Shown: one piece after another, positions 36,845 to 47,482 of the stretch
Numbering within the stretch: the stretch's first letter is position 1
How the letters are laid out: each line of letters opens with the position of its first letter
Assembly (NCBI RefSeq): GCF_003946345.1
Contig: NZ_RHNY01000014.1
Coordinates: forward strand, 1-64,000
Length of the DNA stretch: 64,000 nucleotides
From: Levilactobacillus tongjiangensis
GTDB taxonomy: Bacteria; Bacillota; Bacilli; Lactobacillales; Lactobacillaceae
Reading direction: 5' to 3'
Position numbers and translations under genes: made by a program
The notes under the pieces: model-generated
What the model saw: the letters and a program-made list of their open reading frames with translations, nothing else
Told to the model about the DNA's origin: nothing
The model's database searches: none

Positions 36845-38002
36845 TTGAAAACGCGTTTATATACCAAAGATGTCGTCTTAGTGTTAGCGGCCAGCTTCTT
36901 CTTTCTTATGAGTCCCATGCTGGTCAATCCCATCATTGCGGGATTTTCCAGTAATGTGGGCGCGAATAGCGTTTTGGCGGGGGTCGTCGCTGGGATGATG
37001 AACCTGACGTCGCTAGTGTTGCGACCGGTTGCAGGTAACCTGACTGACCGCTTCTCTAAGTATCGGCTCACGTTGATTGGGGGCAGTCTGATTCTCGTGG
37101 CGTGTGTCGGTTACGGGTTAACCACTGCCGTCCCATTGATCATGTTCTGGCGAGTTGTCAACGGGGTGGGGTACACGTTGTGCTCAGTTTGCATGGCCAC
37201 CTGGATGGCTAGCCTATTGCCGCCGGATCGAATTGGTTCGGGGATGGGAATCTATGGAATTGCTAATGCCCTGGGCATGGCAGTGGGTCCGGCCGTCAGT
37301 GTCTACCTGTACCACCACTATGGGTATCGGAGTATTTTCTGGGTCGCGGCTGGCTTCATCACGTTACTGCTCATCACGATTCAGTTCGTGGGCGACCGCA
37401 GCGTGCCCCATCCAGACTATCGGAATACCAAGGAAAAACAGCCGAAGCTACGGTTGGTTCAGCCGAAAGTGGTTCCAGTTGCGACGATTTTATTGCTGTT
37501 TTCTTTGCCATACTTTGCGACGATGACCTACCTCGTGAGTTACGTCGACCACCGGGGATTTGCGATTCCCGCCGGCGCGTTCTTTCCAGTCTATGCGTTG
37601 GTATTGCTGGCCATGCGGCTGGGCCTGCGGGATGCGTTTGACCACGTGCCCTTCAGAAAATTTTTTTGGGCTTGTCTTGGCTGTAATTTAGTTGGCCTGA
37701 TTGGTTTGACTGAGATGCGTAATTGGCTGATGTTGGTGGTCGGGGCCGTGGGACTTGCGGCTGGTTATGGCTTGATGTTTTCCATCTGTCAGGCAAAATC
37801 GTTAACGTTGGTGCCGCAGGCGGACCGTGGGCTGGCTAATAGCACGTTCTACATAGGCATTGATCTGGGGATGACCTTGGGACCAATGCTGGCGGGGGTC
37901 ATCACGACCTTCCTCCCGTGGGTCTGGCTCTATCCCGTCATGATGATCACGTTCCCACTGATTGTGTTGGTGTACTGGCGAAATCGGCGAGGGCTGGCGT
38001 AG
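36845..38002 (+). CDS. MFS transporter (drug-efflux type)
   Basis: The 385-residue membrane protein has about 12 membrane segments. The MFS loop 2-3 motif appears as RPVAGNLTDRFSKYRLTLIGG (about 59-79), and motif C-like glycines as GIYGIANALGMAVGPAVSVYLY. The start is TTG 36845 with AAAGGAG 10 nt upstream. It is co-transcribed with the MarR regulator, which suggests export of an inhibitory compound. The substrate cannot be told from sequence. Confidence 0.9.
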   Translation: MKTRLYTKDVVLVLAASFFFLMSPMLVNPIIAGFSSNVGANSVLAGVVAGMMNLTSLVLRPVAGNLTDRFSKYRLTLIGGSLILVACVGYGLTTAVPLIMFWRVVNGVGYTLCSVCMATWMASLLPPDRIGSGMGIYGIANALGMAVGPAVSVYLYHHYGYRSIFWVAAGFITLLLITIQFVGDRSVPHPDYRNTKEKQPKLRLVQPKVVPVATILLLFSLPYFATMTYLVSYVDHRGFAIPAGAFFPVYALVLLAMRLGLRDAFDHVPFRKFFWACLGCNLVGLIGLTEMRNWLMLVVGAVGLAAGYGLMFSICQAKSLTLVPQADRGLANSTFYIGIDLGMTLGPMLAGVITTFLPWVWLYPVMMITFPLIVLVYWRNRRGLA

Positions 38003-38045
38003 CGCTCAGACCCCAGCAGAGCAGTCAGCATTTCCGCTAAATTTA

Positions 38046-38074
38046 TTGACAACCTTTAGCCAGACGACTATCAT
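38046..38074 (+). promoter_or_regulatory. Promoter of the glyQS T-box operon
   Basis: TTGACA (38046-38051) and TATCAT (38069-38074) are 17 bp apart. Confidence 0.75.
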
Positions 38075-38081
38075 AAAAACT

Positions 38082-38298
38082 AGTTAAATAAGTCGATTAT
38101 GATGAATGAAAAACACAGCGTGCGTTTTCAGCGAGTCCGGGTCAGTGTTAGCCGGGTAACGTGTCCTGTGGGTTGGCACATTCGGAGTCGTTTCCAAGAA
38201 AGCTGCTAGTCATTGACTAGAAGTAGGGTGGAACCGCGAAAATAAAAATTCGTCCCTACGTGAATTTGCCTCGGTGAATTCTCGTAGGGATTTTTTTG
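38082..38298 (+). ncRNA. T-box leader of glyQS
   Basis: The T-box signature AGGGTGGAACCGCG (38225-38238) is followed by a terminator: CGTCCCTACG...CGTAGGGA then seven T (38251-38297). The upstream 130 nt are stem-rich. Glycine-tRNA sensing is inferred from the gene it precedes; I did not assign the specifier. Confidence 0.92.
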
Positions 38299-38366
38299 CG
38301 CTTATTTGTTCAACCAAGTTTCCTTGTGCATCTCACGGAACTTAAATTTAAGGAGGAACTGCACCC

Positions 38367-39293
38367 ATGACAGAAAAACTGTCCATGCAAGCAATTATTT
38401 TAAAGTTACAACAGTATTGGTCCGCACAGGGCTGCATGCTGATGCAAGCTTATGATACGGAAAAAGGGGCCGGTACGATGAGCCCTTACACGTTCCTGCG
38501 GGCCATTGGGCCAGAACCCTGGAACGCCGCTTACGTGGAACCTTCCCGTCGACCAGCCGATGGTCGTTACGGTGAAAACCCTAACCGGTTGTACCAACAC
38601 CACCAATTCCAAGTTGTGATGAAGCCATCACCAGACAACATTCAAGAACTCTACTTGAATAGTTTGCAGGAATTAGGAATCGATCCACTCGAACATGACA
38701 TTCGGTTCGTAGAAGACAACTGGGAAAACCCATCCATGGGTTGTGCCGGTGTTGGTTGGGAAGTTTGGTTGGACGGTATGGAAATCAGTCAGTTCACTTA
38801 CTTCCAAGTTGTTGGGGGAATGGAAGTTGATACCGTGACCTCTGAAATCACTTATGGTTTGGAACGACTGGCTTCTTACGTCCAAGATGTCAACTCCGTC
38901 TTTGACCTGGAATGGGCCGATGGCGTGAAGTACGGGGATATCTTCAAGGAACCCGAATACGAACACTCCAAGTACAGCTTTGAAGAAAGCAACCAAGACA
39001 TGTTGCTGCGGCACTTCGATGAATACGAAGCTGAAGCCAAGAAGCAAATTGCAAACGGCCTGGTTCACCCAGCCTACGACTACGTGTTGAAGTGTAGCCA
39101 TACCTTTAACCTGCTGGACGCGCGTGGTGCCGTCTCCGTTACTGAACGGGCCGGCTACCTCTCCCGTATCCGGAACATGGCCCGTGCCATTGCTCGGGCG
39201 TTTGTGGCTGAACGGAAGAAGCGTGGTTTCCCATTAGTTAAGGATGAAAAACTACGTGAACAATTATTAGCGGATCCAGAGGAGGCAAAATAA
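38367..39293 (+). CDS. glyQ: Glycyl-tRNA synthetase alpha subunit
   Basis: The 308-residue catalytic subunit of the bacterial alpha2beta2 synthetase. Class II motifs are visible: [30 protein letters not shown] at the N-terminus, [29 protein letters not shown] (motif 2) and [12 protein letters not shown] (motif 3). ATG 38367 follows AAGGAGGAAC. The stop overlaps the glyS ATG (TAATG). Confidence 0.97.
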   Translation: MTEKLSMQAIILKLQQYWSAQGCMLMQAYDTEKGAGTMSPYTFLRAIGPEPWNAAYVEPSRRPADGRYGENPNRLYQHHQFQVVMKPSPDNIQELYLNSLQELGIDPLEHDIRFVEDNWENPSMGCAGVGWEVWLDGMEISQFTYFQVVGGMEVDTVTSEITYGLERLASYVQDVNSVFDLEWADGVKYGDIFKEPEYEHSKYSFEESNQDMLLRHFDEYEAEAKKQIANGLVHPAYDYVLKCSHTFNLLDARGAVSVTERAGYLSRIRNMARAIARAFVAERKKRGFPLVKDEKLREQLLADPEEAK

Positions 39294-41368
39294 TGGCACA
39301 CACATTTTTACTTGAAATTGGTTTGGAAGAAATGCCAGCCCACGTGGTGACGCCAGCCATTAAGCAATTGGTCAAGCGGACTGCGGACTATTTAAAGAAA
39401 CAACGCGTTGACTATACGGACATCAAGCCGTTCTCAACGCCCCGCCGCTTAGCCCTGTTGATTACGGGCTTGGCCGACAAGCAAGAAGACGTTAGTGAAT
39501 CCGTCAAGGGGCCCGCTAAGAAGATTGCGCAAGACGCCGACGGTAACTGGACCAAGGCAGCCATTGGCTTTACCCGTGGCCAAGGCCTGACCCCCGACGA
39601 TATTACCTTTAAGGAAATCAAAGGGACTGAATACGTTTACGTCGACAAGTTCATTGCCGGTGAAGACGTGGCCACCATTTTAGCTGGCTTGAAGGATGTT
39701 ATCACAGCGATGACGTTCCCAACCATGATGAAGTGGAGCACCCACCATTTCCAATACATCCGGCCAATTCGTCGGCTCGTGGCATTGTTGGATAGCGACG
39801 TGATCCCATTCAGTATCTTAAACGTGACGACCGGTCGGACTACTCGTGGTCACCGTTTCTTGGGCAAGGAAATTGAAATTGCCACGGCAGCGGACTACGA
39901 GGAAGACTTGACCCACGAATTTGTGATTGCCGATGCTGACAAACGTAAAGCCTTGATCAAACAGCAGATTGACAAGTTGGCTAGCGATAATGCTTGGACG
40001 ATCAACGTCGACGCTGGTTTGCTGGAAGAAGTCAACAACTTGGTTGAATGGCCAACTGCCTTTGCCGGGAAGTTTGACGAGAAGTACCTGACCATCCCCG
40101 AAGAAGTGTTGATCACGTCCATGCGGGACCACCAACGGTTCTTCTACGTGCGGGATGCGGAAGGCAAGTTGTTGCCTAACTTCGTTTCCGTTCGGAATGG
40201 TAACGACCACGACATCCAAAACGTGGCTGCTGGGAACGAAAAGGTTCTGACGGCTCGCTTGGAAGATGCGATGTTCTTCTACACGGAAGACCAAAAGAAG
40301 ACGATTGCCGATTACGTTGACCGGTTGAAGTCCGTTAGCTTCCATGACAAGATCAGTACTATGGCTGAAAAGATGAACCGAGTAACTGCTATTGTTGGCG
40401 TCTTAGCCAAGCATCTAGGTTTAAACGATGCGCAGACTAAGGCTGCCTTACGGGCAAGCGAAATTTACAAGTTTGACCTGGTTACTGGCATGGTCGGTGA
40501 ATTCGCTGAGTTACAAGGGGTCATGGGTGAAAAGTACGCCTTACTGCAGGGTGAAGACCCAGCCGTTGCGCAAGCCGTTCGCGAACATTACGAACCAATC
40601 TCAGCCGACGGTGCTTTGCCAACTTCCGTCCCAGGTGCTGTCTTGGCCCTGGCCGACAAGTTTGACAGTATCCTGACTTTCTTCGCTGCCGGGATGATTC
40701 CTAGCGGTTCCAATGACCCTTATGCTTTGCGGCGTCAAGCGACTGGAATCGTCCGGATTGCCACAGATCAAAAATGGTCCCTGCCAATTGATCAATTAGC
40801 CCAAGACTTTATCGCAGCTGAAACGCAAGCTAACGTCGCACCTGATTTGGATCAAGCTAGTCAAATCGAAGCCGTTATTGGGTTCGTTAAGGACCGGATT
40901 CGGAAAATCTTACATTCTGCTAAGCAACGCCATGACATCATTGATGCCGTGACAACTGGTTCCAGCAGCGACGTCTTACAGATCTTTACGGCCGCTGACA
41001 TCTTGGCCAGCCACGCTGACGACGCAAACTTTAAGGACGTGATTGAATCCTTGACGCGGGTTATTCGCCTAGCTCAAAAGGCCCCGGCTGAATTAGCTAA
41101 TGCTACGGTCAATGCCGATCTATTTGAAAATGACAGTGAAGGCGCCCTGGATAAAGGCGTGGCAGAAGTTGCGACGGCCGCTGGCAAATCACTGGCTGAC
41201 CTGTACGCTGCCTTAGCTGACATTCAACCTGCAATTGCGGCTTACTTTGAAGCAACGATGGTGATGGACAAGAACGACGATGTCCGGAACAACCGGTTAA
41301 CTGAGTTGAGCCGCTTGGCTACCTTGGCCCTGCAACTGGGTGACTTGGACCAACTGATCGTTAAATAA
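39293..41368 (+). CDS. glyS: Glycyl-tRNA synthetase beta subunit
   Basis: The 691-residue partner subunit provides tRNA recognition and has an HD-like region and a C-terminal anticodon-binding helical domain. Recognisable stretches are [55 protein letters not shown] and [18 protein letters not shown]. It is translationally coupled to glyQ and ends before a terminator at 41489-41533. Confidence 0.97.
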   Translation: MAHTFLLEIGLEEMPAHVVTPAIKQLVKRTADYLKKQRVDYTDIKPFSTPRRLALLITGLADKQEDVSESVKGPAKKIAQDADGNWTKAAIGFTRGQGLTPDDITFKEIKGTEYVYVDKFIAGEDVATILAGLKDVITAMTFPTMMKWSTHHFQYIRPIRRLVALLDSDVIPFSILNVTTGRTTRGHRFLGKEIEIATAADYEEDLTHEFVIADADKRKALIKQQIDKLASDNAWTINVDAGLLEEVNNLVEWPTAFAGKFDEKYLTIPEEVLITSMRDHQRFFYVRDAEGKLLPNFVSVRNGNDHDIQNVAAGNEKVLTARLEDAMFFYTEDQKKTIADYVDRLKSVSFHDKISTMAEKMNRVTAIVGVLAKHLGLNDAQTKAALRASEIYKFDLVTGMVGEFAELQGVMGEKYALLQGEDPAVAQAVREHYEPISADGALPTSVPGAVLALADKFDSILTFFAAGMIPSGSNDPYALRRQATGIVRIATDQKWSLPIDQLAQDFIAAETQANVAPDLDQASQIEAVIGFVKDRIRKILHSAKQRHDIIDAVTTGSSSDVLQIFTAADILASHADDANFKDVIESLTRVIRLAQKAPAELANATVNADLFENDSEGALDKGVAEVATAAGKSLADLYAALADIQPAIAAYFEATMVMDKNDDVRNNRLTELSRLATLALQLGDLDQLIVK

Positions 41369-41488
41369 TTACGGAAATTGATGAGTCATTGGCGCCTTGC
41401 CGGTCGACCGAGATGGTGGTTTCACATCAGCTTTTAGACTAGGCAGTCACTGTGAATCAAATTACTCACCAAAGTGTAAAATCAACGT

Positions 41489-41533
41489 TAAAAACGCAGT
41501 TCTTTTCTCTCTGAGGAAAGGGCTGCGTTTTTA
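41489..41533 (+). terminator. Intrinsic terminator of glyQS
   Basis: AAAAACGCAGTTCTTT and AAAGGGCTGCGTTTTT pair around a short loop. A 64-codon frame running across this site is not a gene. Confidence 0.8.
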
Positions 41534-41578
41534 CTTACCTGGGTATTCTGATAGCTGGATTGCTACGGTCGCTCTAGT

Positions 41579-41653
41579 ATGGAAGACATAAATCGACCAT
41601 TGGTGATTATTGGTATTGCGGTCACCCTGATCAGTGGTGTGATTATCGGTTAA
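41579..41653 (+). CDS. Possible 24-residue hydrophobic peptide
   Basis: A short frame begins at ATG 41579 with MEDINRP and continues into one hydrophobic helix (LVIIGIAVTLISGVIIG) ending at TAA 41651-41653. That is 17 bp before the start of an SdpI-like immunity-type protein. The composition is that of a single-pass membrane peptide. There is no convincing Shine-Dalgarno sequence, so translation is uncertain. It could instead be the remnant of a longer membrane-protein gene. Confidence 0.3.
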   Translation: MEDINRPLVIIGIAVTLISGVIIG

Positions 41654-41670
41654 GAGGGGAGATGGTAGCA

Positions 41671-42276
41671 ATGCTGCTACCAAAGATGACAATGAAAAAA
41701 ATCATCGGCCTATTCGCAGGTGATTGGATTGTGGTCGGGATTCTCTGGCTGGGGATGTTGGGTCCCTTACAATGGAGGCTGGGTCACTCTAGTCAGACTT
41801 ACCCATTACTGCTACTTCTGACTGATACACTGGTCGGCCTCAGTTTAGGTGAGTTTTTTTGGTTGAATAAAACGAAAGTTCTGTCGAAGAGTCAAAAAAT
41901 TGTGGCTGATTTGAGTTTGGTTGTGGGCTTGATTGGCCTGTTATTACTGCTATTTCCGCACGCCCTAACTAGGCTAACGGTCATTAGTAATCCCAGCGTT
42001 TTGGGCCTGATATGGCTCATTTTGGCGGTAGCTCTAGCATACGTTCCCCGCAATCATTTGATTGGCATTCGGTTACCTTGGACTTACGACTCAGATCGGG
42101 TGTGGCAGCAAACGAATCTCCTGGGCGCTCGGCTCGTTCTCGCGACTGGTTGCCTAACCATCTTAGCCAATGGTCTAGGTGGGCTTAAGTGGGGGATTGG
42201 GATGCTCTTGGTTGGCTCGATTGGGATGCTGATTGCGGTGATTCCGTACTCCTTGTGGGTGGTCCGTCACCCTTAG
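41671..42276 (+). CDS. SdpI family membrane protein
   Basis: The 201-residue protein has about six membrane segments and the SdpI-family signature NHLIGIRLPWTYDSDRVWQQTNLLGARLVLATG (about 127-159). In Bacillus SdpI gives immunity to the SdpC killing peptide and acts as a signal relay; most homologues are of unknown role. ATG 41671 is chosen because AGAGGGGAG (41653-41661) is well spaced for it, not for ATG 41662. A possible 24-residue membrane peptide lies just upstream. No sdpA/B/C homologues are seen. Confidence 0.78.
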   Translation: MLLPKMTMKKIIGLFAGDWIVVGILWLGMLGPLQWRLGHSSQTYPLLLLLTDTLVGLSLGEFFWLNKTKVLSKSQKIVADLSLVVGLIGLLLLLFPHALTRLTVISNPSVLGLIWLILAVALAYVPRNHLIGIRLPWTYDSDRVWQQTNLLGARLVLATGCLTILANGLGGLKWGIGMLLVGSIGMLIAVIPYSLWVVRHP

Positions 42277-42373
42277 CCACTGGGTAAGGGGCTGAGCTAT
42301 TAAGCTTTTTTAGCGACAGGTTGACCAGAGTAGGGTATACTATATTCAGCTTGACCAGAAAAGAGCCTATAAG

Positions 42374-42401
42374 TTGACATAGGCTATAATAGGAGTAATA
42401 T
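42374..42401 (+). promoter_or_regulatory. Possible promoter of dnaG-rpoD
   Basis: TTGACA (42374-42379) and TAATAT (42396-42401) are 16 bp apart. TATAAT at 42385-42390 is another candidate -10. An inverted repeat, AGCCTAT/ATAGGCT, surrounds the TTGACA. Confidence 0.5.
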
Positions 42402-42438
42402 GTATAGTGTATTTTTGCGCACGAATTCTAATTAAAGA

Positions 42439-42476
42439 GTCGCACTTTTCGGGTTCCCGGGGTGCGACTTTTCAAG
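42439..42476 (+). terminator. Hairpin with U-run in the dnaG leader
   Basis: AGTCGCAC and GTGCGACT pair and are followed by TTTTC. It lies between the candidate promoter and dnaG, so it may be a leader attenuator or a terminator of upstream transcription. Confidence 0.55.
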
Positions 42477-42515
42477 GCTACGGGTGCGATGGACTCACGG
42501 TAAGGGAGTGATGGT

Positions 42516-44357
42516 TTGGCGAAGATACCCGAGGACGTGATTGAAACTGTCCGTTCGGCCACCAACATCGCGGATGTGGTTGGCCAGTACGTTCAGCTCA
42601 AAAAGTCTGGTAAGAACCTGTTTGGTCTCTGTCCGTTCCATGAAGAACGGACGCCCTCGTTTTCCGTGACCGAGGATAAACAAATTTTTCACTGCTTTAG
42701 CTGTGGTCGTGGGGGAAACGTCTTCAAGTTTCTGATGGAATTGGAACACGTGACCTTCCCTGAGGCCGTGGTCAAAGTCGCTGACTTTAGTCACGTTGAT
42801 CTGGCTAGTGAATACCGGCAGGATGCGGCAGGACCAGCAGTTGATTCTAAAACGAGTCAACTGATTGACCTCCAAGAACAAGCAGCCAAGTTGTATCACC
42901 ATATCTTGGTGAATACCGAGGGTGGGCAACCAGCCTTGGACTACCTGCACGACCGGGGATTGACTGATGACACGATTGAGGCCTATCAGTTGGGGTTTGC
43001 CCCCAGCCAGCGCCTACTCAAACCGTTTTTCGATCAACGCCAAAGTGATTACCAGCTATTGCGGCAATCTGGCCTGTTTATCGAAAATGCTGAGGGTGAA
43101 CTACGCGACCGTTTTTCGGAACGGGTGATGTTTCCCCTGCGGAATGCCAGTGGTCACGTGGCAGCCTTTTCCGGGCGACTCCTGAAGAAGGCGGATGATC
43201 AGCCCAAATATTTAAACAGTCCGGAAACGCAACTGTTTAATAAGAGTCGGCTGCTATTCAACTTCGACCGGGCCCGGTCCGCTATTCGGGCGGCCGGGGA
43301 AGTCACCCTATTTGAAGGGTACATGGATGTGATTTCAGCTGCCCAATCGGGGGTAGAAAATGGGATTGCTTCCATGGGGACCAGCTTAACGACCGAGCAA
43401 ATCTACGCCATTGAACGGACGACGGATAAGTTGAACGTTTGTTATGACGGGGATGAACCCGGTCAGCGAGCAATTGCCCGGGCACTGGATCTACTTAACC
43501 AGCACAGCCATCTGCAACTGAGTGTGATTCAGTTGCCAGAGGGGCAAGATCCTGATGAGTACCGGCAAGCGCACGGTGAGCCAGCGTTGAAACAAATGTT
43601 GACCACTGCCCGCGAGACACCCATTCAGTTTCACCTGCGGTACCTGCGACGTAACCGGTCCTTGGACACTGACAGCGAACGGCTAGACTACTTAAACCAG
43701 ATTATGCCGATGCTTGCTCAGGTTCAGGAACCCGTGGAGTTAGATTTGTATCTCAACCAGTTAGCGACGGAATTTAAAATCGACAAATCCGCGTTAACGG
43801 CACAGTTGAAGCAGGTCCAACGCGACACAGCCGCTAAACAAGAACGTTCCCGTCCGGCGACGAACGCAGCTCCCACACCAGCTGAGCCACCGGTGACGGT
43901 GTATCAGCAACAACGACCGCTGACCCGGTTGGAACGTGCCGAGCGGGGATTGCTGTACCGGTTGTTGCATGACCGGAATGTCTGGGCGAAGATCAGCAGT
44001 ATTGCTGACTTTAGCTTCGTTCACGACGATTACCAAATGATCTACACCTTGGCCCAAGGTTATTTTCAAACACATCAGACTTATCAGACCGCGCAGTTTA
44101 CGGACTTCATTCAAGAAGACCGGCTGCAGCAATTGGTCATCGACTTGGAAACGGCAACTTACGCGGCGGTCACCCCACGTGAGATCGATGATTATTTAGC
44201 GGTCATTATGGATGAGGCTCCGGTCGATGAGCAACTCCGGTTGAAAAAGAATCAACTGGCAGAGGCTTCACGACTCGGAGATGCCGCACAACAACGACAA
44301 TTAGTCATTGAAATTGTTCAACTGGAGCAACGACGCCAGGCGAACAAGCAACTTTAG
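42516..44357 (+). CDS. dnaG: DNA primase
   Basis: The 613-residue DnaG makes RNA primers for replication. It has a CHC2 zinc-binding domain (Cys39, His42, Cys60, Cys63 in [11 protein letters not shown]...HCFSCGRGG), an RNA-polymerase/TOPRIM core with [13 protein letters not shown] (about 268-280) and [11 protein letters not shown], a Gln/Pro-rich linker near 440-470 and a C-terminal DnaB-interaction domain. The start is TTG 42516 behind AAGGGAGTG. It forms the conserved dnaG-rpoD operon. Confidence 0.97.
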   Translation: MAKIPEDVIETVRSATNIADVVGQYVQLKKSGKNLFGLCPFHEERTPSFSVTEDKQIFHCFSCGRGGNVFKFLMELEHVTFPEAVVKVADFSHVDLASEYRQDAAGPAVDSKTSQLIDLQEQAAKLYHHILVNTEGGQPALDYLHDRGLTDDTIEAYQLGFAPSQRLLKPFFDQRQSDYQLLRQSGLFIENAEGELRDRFSERVMFPLRNASGHVAAFSGRLLKKADDQPKYLNSPETQLFNKSRLLFNFDRARSAIRAAGEVTLFEGYMDVISAAQSGVENGIASMGTSLTTEQIYAIERTTDKLNVCYDGDEPGQRAIARALDLLNQHSHLQLSVIQLPEGQDPDEYRQAHGEPALKQMLTTARETPIQFHLRYLRRNRSLDTDSERLDYLNQIMPMLAQVQEPVELDLYLNQLATEFKIDKSALTAQLKQVQRDTAAKQERSRPATNAAPTPAEPPVTVYQQQRPLTRLERAERGLLYRLLHDRNVWAKISSIADFSFVHDDYQMIYTLAQGYFQTHQTYQTAQFTDFIQEDRLQQLVIDLETATYAAVTPREIDDYLAVIMDEAPVDEQLRLKKNQLAEASRLGDAAQQRQLVIEIVQLEQRRQANKQL

Positions 44358-44373
44358 TCTAGGGGGTATTTTA

Positions 44374-45498
44374 ATGGCAAAAAAAACCACGGATCAACCA
44401 ATGTTTGACCAGAAAGCATACAACAAAACGGTGCGCGCTTTGATCAAAGACAACAAGAAGGCCGGTCACATCTCGTATGATGACCTGTCTGACAAGGTTG
44501 CAACGCCTTACACGCTGGATGCTAAGCAGATGGATAAGTTACTCGAAACGATTTCCGATGCTGGGATCAGCGTGGTTGATGCTAAGGGTGAGCCAGACCC
44601 ACGGGCCGTCAAAGCCCAAAAGGCCGTTTCAAAGAAGGAATTAAAAGACGCCTCTACTACCACTGGGGTCAAGATCAACGATCCCGTTCGGATGTACCTG
44701 AAGGAAATCGGTCGGGTCAACCTGTTAACGGCGGACGAAGAAGTCGCCTTAGCCTTACGGATCGAAAAGGGCGAGGAAGCAGCCAAGCAAGAGTTAGCTG
44801 AAGCCAACTTGCGGCTGGTCGTTTCCATTGCTAAGCGGTACGTGGGTCGGGGGATGCAATTCCTGGACCTGATTCAAGAAGGGAACATGGGTCTGATGAA
44901 GGCCGTCGAAAAGTTCGACTACCGGAAAGGATTCAAATTTTCAACGTACGCTACTTGGTGGATTCGTCAGGCGATTACACGGGCGATTGCTGACCAAGCA
45001 CGGACGATTCGGATTCCTGTGCATATGGTTGAAACCATTAACAAATTGATTCGGATTCAGCGGCAACTTCTCCAAGACTTAGGGCGGGAACCAACGCCTG
45101 AAGAAATTGGGGCCGAAATGGATATGCCAACGGAAAAGGTTCGCGAAATCTTGAAGATTGCGCAAGAACCAGTTTCCTTGGAAACGCCAATCGGTGAAGA
45201 GGACGACTCTCACTTGGGTGACTTCATTGAAGACCAAGATGCGACGAGTCCTGCCGACCACGCTGCTTATGAATTACTGAAGGAACAGTTGGAAAGTGTC
45301 TTGGACACGCTGACTGATCGTGAAGAAAACGTTCTGCGGTTGCGGTTTGGTCTAGACGATGGTCGGACCCGGACTTTGGAAGAAGTTGGGAAAGTCTTCG
45401 GGGTTACGCGTGAACGGATTCGTCAAATCGAAGCCAAGGCGTTGCGCAAGTTACGTCACCCATCACGTAGTAAGCAACTCAAAGATTTCTTGGAATAA
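44374..45498 (+). CDS. rpoD: Primary RNA polymerase sigma factor RpoD (SigA)
   Basis: The 374-residue housekeeping sigma-70 factor has region 1.1 (1-about 90), region 1.2-2 ([22 protein letters not shown] and [25 protein letters not shown] for -10 binding and melting), region 3 and region 4 ([23 protein letters not shown] for -35 binding). ATG 44374 follows AGGGGGTATTTTA; the longer frame overlaps dnaG. A strong terminator follows. Confidence 0.98.
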   Translation: MAKKTTDQPMFDQKAYNKTVRALIKDNKKAGHISYDDLSDKVATPYTLDAKQMDKLLETISDAGISVVDAKGEPDPRAVKAQKAVSKKELKDASTTTGVKINDPVRMYLKEIGRVNLLTADEEVALALRIEKGEEAAKQELAEANLRLVVSIAKRYVGRGMQFLDLIQEGNMGLMKAVEKFDYRKGFKFSTYATWWIRQAITRAIADQARTIRIPVHMVETINKLIRIQRQLLQDLGREPTPEEIGAEMDMPTEKVREILKIAQEPVSLETPIGEEDDSHLGDFIEDQDATSPADHAAYELLKEQLESVLDTLTDREENVLRLRFGLDDGRTRTLEEVGKVFGVTRERIRQIEAKALRKLRHPSRSKQLKDFLE

Positions 45499-45506
45499 AC
45501 TTAGAT

Positions 45507-45545
45507 ATTGGGGACCAAATCTTAACGGATTTGGTCCTTTTTTTG
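45507..45545 (+). terminator. Intrinsic terminator of dnaG-rpoD
   Basis: GGACCAAATC and GATTTGGTCC form a perfect stem followed by TTTTTTT. Confidence 0.92.
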
Positions 45546-45563
45546 TGCTCTTTTGGATTAGAA

Positions 45564-45744
45564 GGTGGTGATCCGGCGACCAGGGACGGGACCCAGCTGT
45601 GGGGACGCTTCAGCCAAAGAACGGGCTTCTCGCTCGTTTTGAAGCCACAAAAATCGCGTATCTTCAAAGACGCCCATATCGTAGGCTAGCCCAAGACGCT
45701 AGCCTACGATGTTTTCACTGCTGGGTCCCATCCCTGGTCACCTC
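45564..45744 (+). repeat. Dispersed structured element, type A copy (best-paired)
   Basis: Outer arms GACCAGGGACGGGACCCAGC (45578-45597) and its near-perfect complement (45720-45739) form a stem of about 20 bp, extended by GGTG/CACC. Inside: TGTGGGGACGC, hairpin TTTGAAG/CTTCAAA (45638-45668) and a perfect 13-bp hairpin ATCGTAGGCTAGC/GCTAGCCTACGAT (45678-45710). The remainder of the gap to 46002 shows no gene. Confidence 0.9.
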
Positions 45745-46002
45745 CAGATAATCCAACCAAATAACTCTTCTGAAATGACGCAACCATGCAAGTGGTATAG
45801 GGGCAGAAACATAGGTAAACTCATCAGCAATAGCAAGTCTGAAGGCTTTCGTCGGCAACTCTTAACACCCCAGTTTGCGCCGCTTTAGCGTAAATGATAT
45901 ATTTAATGAGGTGAATGGTTGTGAATTAATAGTAATTTTAATTTGACCGAATGTCTCGTTTTGTACATAGGATTTAAAATGAATTTTCAGGAGGAAAACA
46001 AG

Positions 46003-46818
46003 ATGAAAAAGTTTTATTTAGCTTTAACCGTTTTGGCCATTGTGTCGGTCGGTTTAAGTGTCACGACAATGCCAGCTGCGGCCAAGATTGGTGCCAAGGT
46101 ACTCAGCACCAAGAAGGTCAAGAGGACCGCCTATCATGCCACAAAGGGGACCATTTACAAGACCAATAAGCTGACCAAGGTTGTTCACCACGCTAAGAAC
46201 CACAAATACACGACGCTGTACGTGACCAAGCAAAGCACCGTTCGTAAGGCTAACCACAAGAAGACCGTCTACAGTTACATCAGTACGAAGAAGGCCCGCG
46301 GCTGGATTCTGCGGAGCTATTTGAAGAAGGGGGTTGCGCCTAAGAAGTCGACTAAGACCGGCGTACGGACCACGGCGTCCACGTTTAACGCCCAAGCGGC
46401 CAGCTCTGATTTTTTAGCCATGGTGAACAAGGAACGGGCTAAGCAAGGCGCCACACCACTGACAATTGTAACCGACCTGACGAACTTGGCTAACCAACGG
46501 GCCGCCGACTGTGCTGAATTAGGCGATATTACCCACTACGATAGTGCGGGTAATGTCTTCTACCTACAAGAAGGACCTACTTTTGGCATCAACTTCGACG
46601 AGGGCCTGAGCTCTGAATGCCTGTACATGGCCGATGAGGGTTTTGTGGATGACTACCAGAAGGCTGGCACCAACGCCGCCGACCAGTACCTCTACCACGA
46701 CGCTGAGTCCAACTGGGGTCACCGGGACAACCTGATTGATCCTGAAGCTAAGACGATTGGGATTGGCTGGAAGATTTCTAACGGCACAATTTACAACGCT
46801 ATCGACCAACAAGGATAG
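46003..46818 (+). CDS. Secreted CAP-domain protein
   Basis: The 271-residue product has a signal peptide (1-about 27, cleavage near PAAA|KIG), a basic His/Lys/Tyr-rich region with SH3-like surface-binding character (about 30-125: YHATKGTIYKTNKLTK, GWILRSYLKKG) and a C-terminal CAP/SCP domain (about 145-271: FLAMVNKERAKQGATPLTI, LANQRAADCAELGDITH, HRDNLIDPEAKTIGIGW). Bacterial CAP proteins are extracellular and mostly of unknown role; wall association is likely here. ATG 46003 follows CAGGAGGAAAACAAG. A terminator lies at 46837-46889. Confidence 0.88.
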   Translation: MKKFYLALTVLAIVSVGLSVTTMPAAAKIGAKVLSTKKVKRTAYHATKGTIYKTNKLTKVVHHAKNHKYTTLYVTKQSTVRKANHKKTVYSYISTKKARGWILRSYLKKGVAPKKSTKTGVRTTASTFNAQAASSDFLAMVNKERAKQGATPLTIVTDLTNLANQRAADCAELGDITHYDSAGNVFYLQEGPTFGINFDEGLSSECLYMADEGFVDDYQKAGTNAADQYLYHDAESNWGHRDNLIDPEAKTIGIGWKISNGTIYNAIDQQG

Positions 46819-46836
46819 AGAATATAAGGTTCTAAA

Positions 46837-46889
46837 ATATCTGTTGTTCGGAATCAATCTATTTGATTACTGGCAGCAGATATTTTTGT
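46837..46889 (+). terminator. Probable terminator of the CAP gene
   Basis: AAAATATCTGTTG and CAGCAGATATTTTT pair at the base of a long hairpin and end in a U-run. Confidence 0.6.
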
Positions 46890-47242
46890 ATACTGGTAAA
46901 GTTAAAAAAGTGTACAAAAAAGGGATAAAGTCGCAGATCTATGTCCTTCCACTACCGCATTTCAAGAGAAATAAAGTGACTATATCCTATTGTTCAATGA
47001 ACTAAAATTATTTTTGGACTACCGTACAAAAGAGCCTGTGCCTTGCAACTTGGTTCATGGTCGGAGTGCATTGCGAATAGACTAGGATTACGCGTTACTT
47101 AAATAAACATCACTGTTAAACGGTTTTTTTCGAAATAGGGTGACAAAATCTCTATTTATTTCGTTAGTAAGGGTAGAGGGAATAAATAAAAACGGTAGGT
47201 CTTGTTTTGGTGGTTTAGCAGACAGTGTGGGTTACAAGTGTG

Positions 47243-47320
47243 TTGATTGTCCTGAAATTATTGGCGATTAGCCGGTAATTAGCAGCCATTTCAGGGCTTA
47301 GCAAGCCGCCCAACAATCAT
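47243..47320. other. Possible multi-branched structured region
   Basis: TGATTGT (47244-47250) pairs with ACAATCA (47313-47319). Inside, CCTGAAAT (47251-47258) pairs with ATTTCAGG (47288-47295), and GGCTT/AAGCC forms another hairpin (about 47294-47306), giving a three-way-junction layout. There is no own terminator. I see no gene or other feature in the rest of 46890-47395. Confidence 0.35.
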
Positions 47321-47395
47321 TAACCCCATTCTTAGGTTGGAATCGTTTACATAAAGGACTAATCAACATTGAGGTAATTTATTGAGTCAAAAGTC

Positions 47396-47431
47396 TTGAA
47401 AAATCGAGATAAGGGGATATAATGTATCTCG
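47396..47431 (+). promoter_or_regulatory. Promoter and inverted-repeat operator of the Rrf2 gene
   Basis: TTGAAA (47396-47401) and TATAAT (47418-47423) are 16 bp apart. CGAGATA (47405-47411) and TATCTCG (47425-47431) form a perfect inverted repeat around the -10 box, a likely operator for autoregulation. Confidence 0.7.
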
Positions 47432-47482
47432 TTTAGAAAAGCCCATCATTTGTTTAGTGGCTTAGGTGAAAGGAGGTGCACT

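Noticed and set aside
41397-41591. 64-codon frame after glyS
   Set aside because: It runs through the glyQS terminator hairpin and lacks an RBS.
46736-47005. 89-codon frame overlapping the CAP gene end
   Set aside because: It starts inside the CAP gene in another frame, crosses its terminator and has no RBS.
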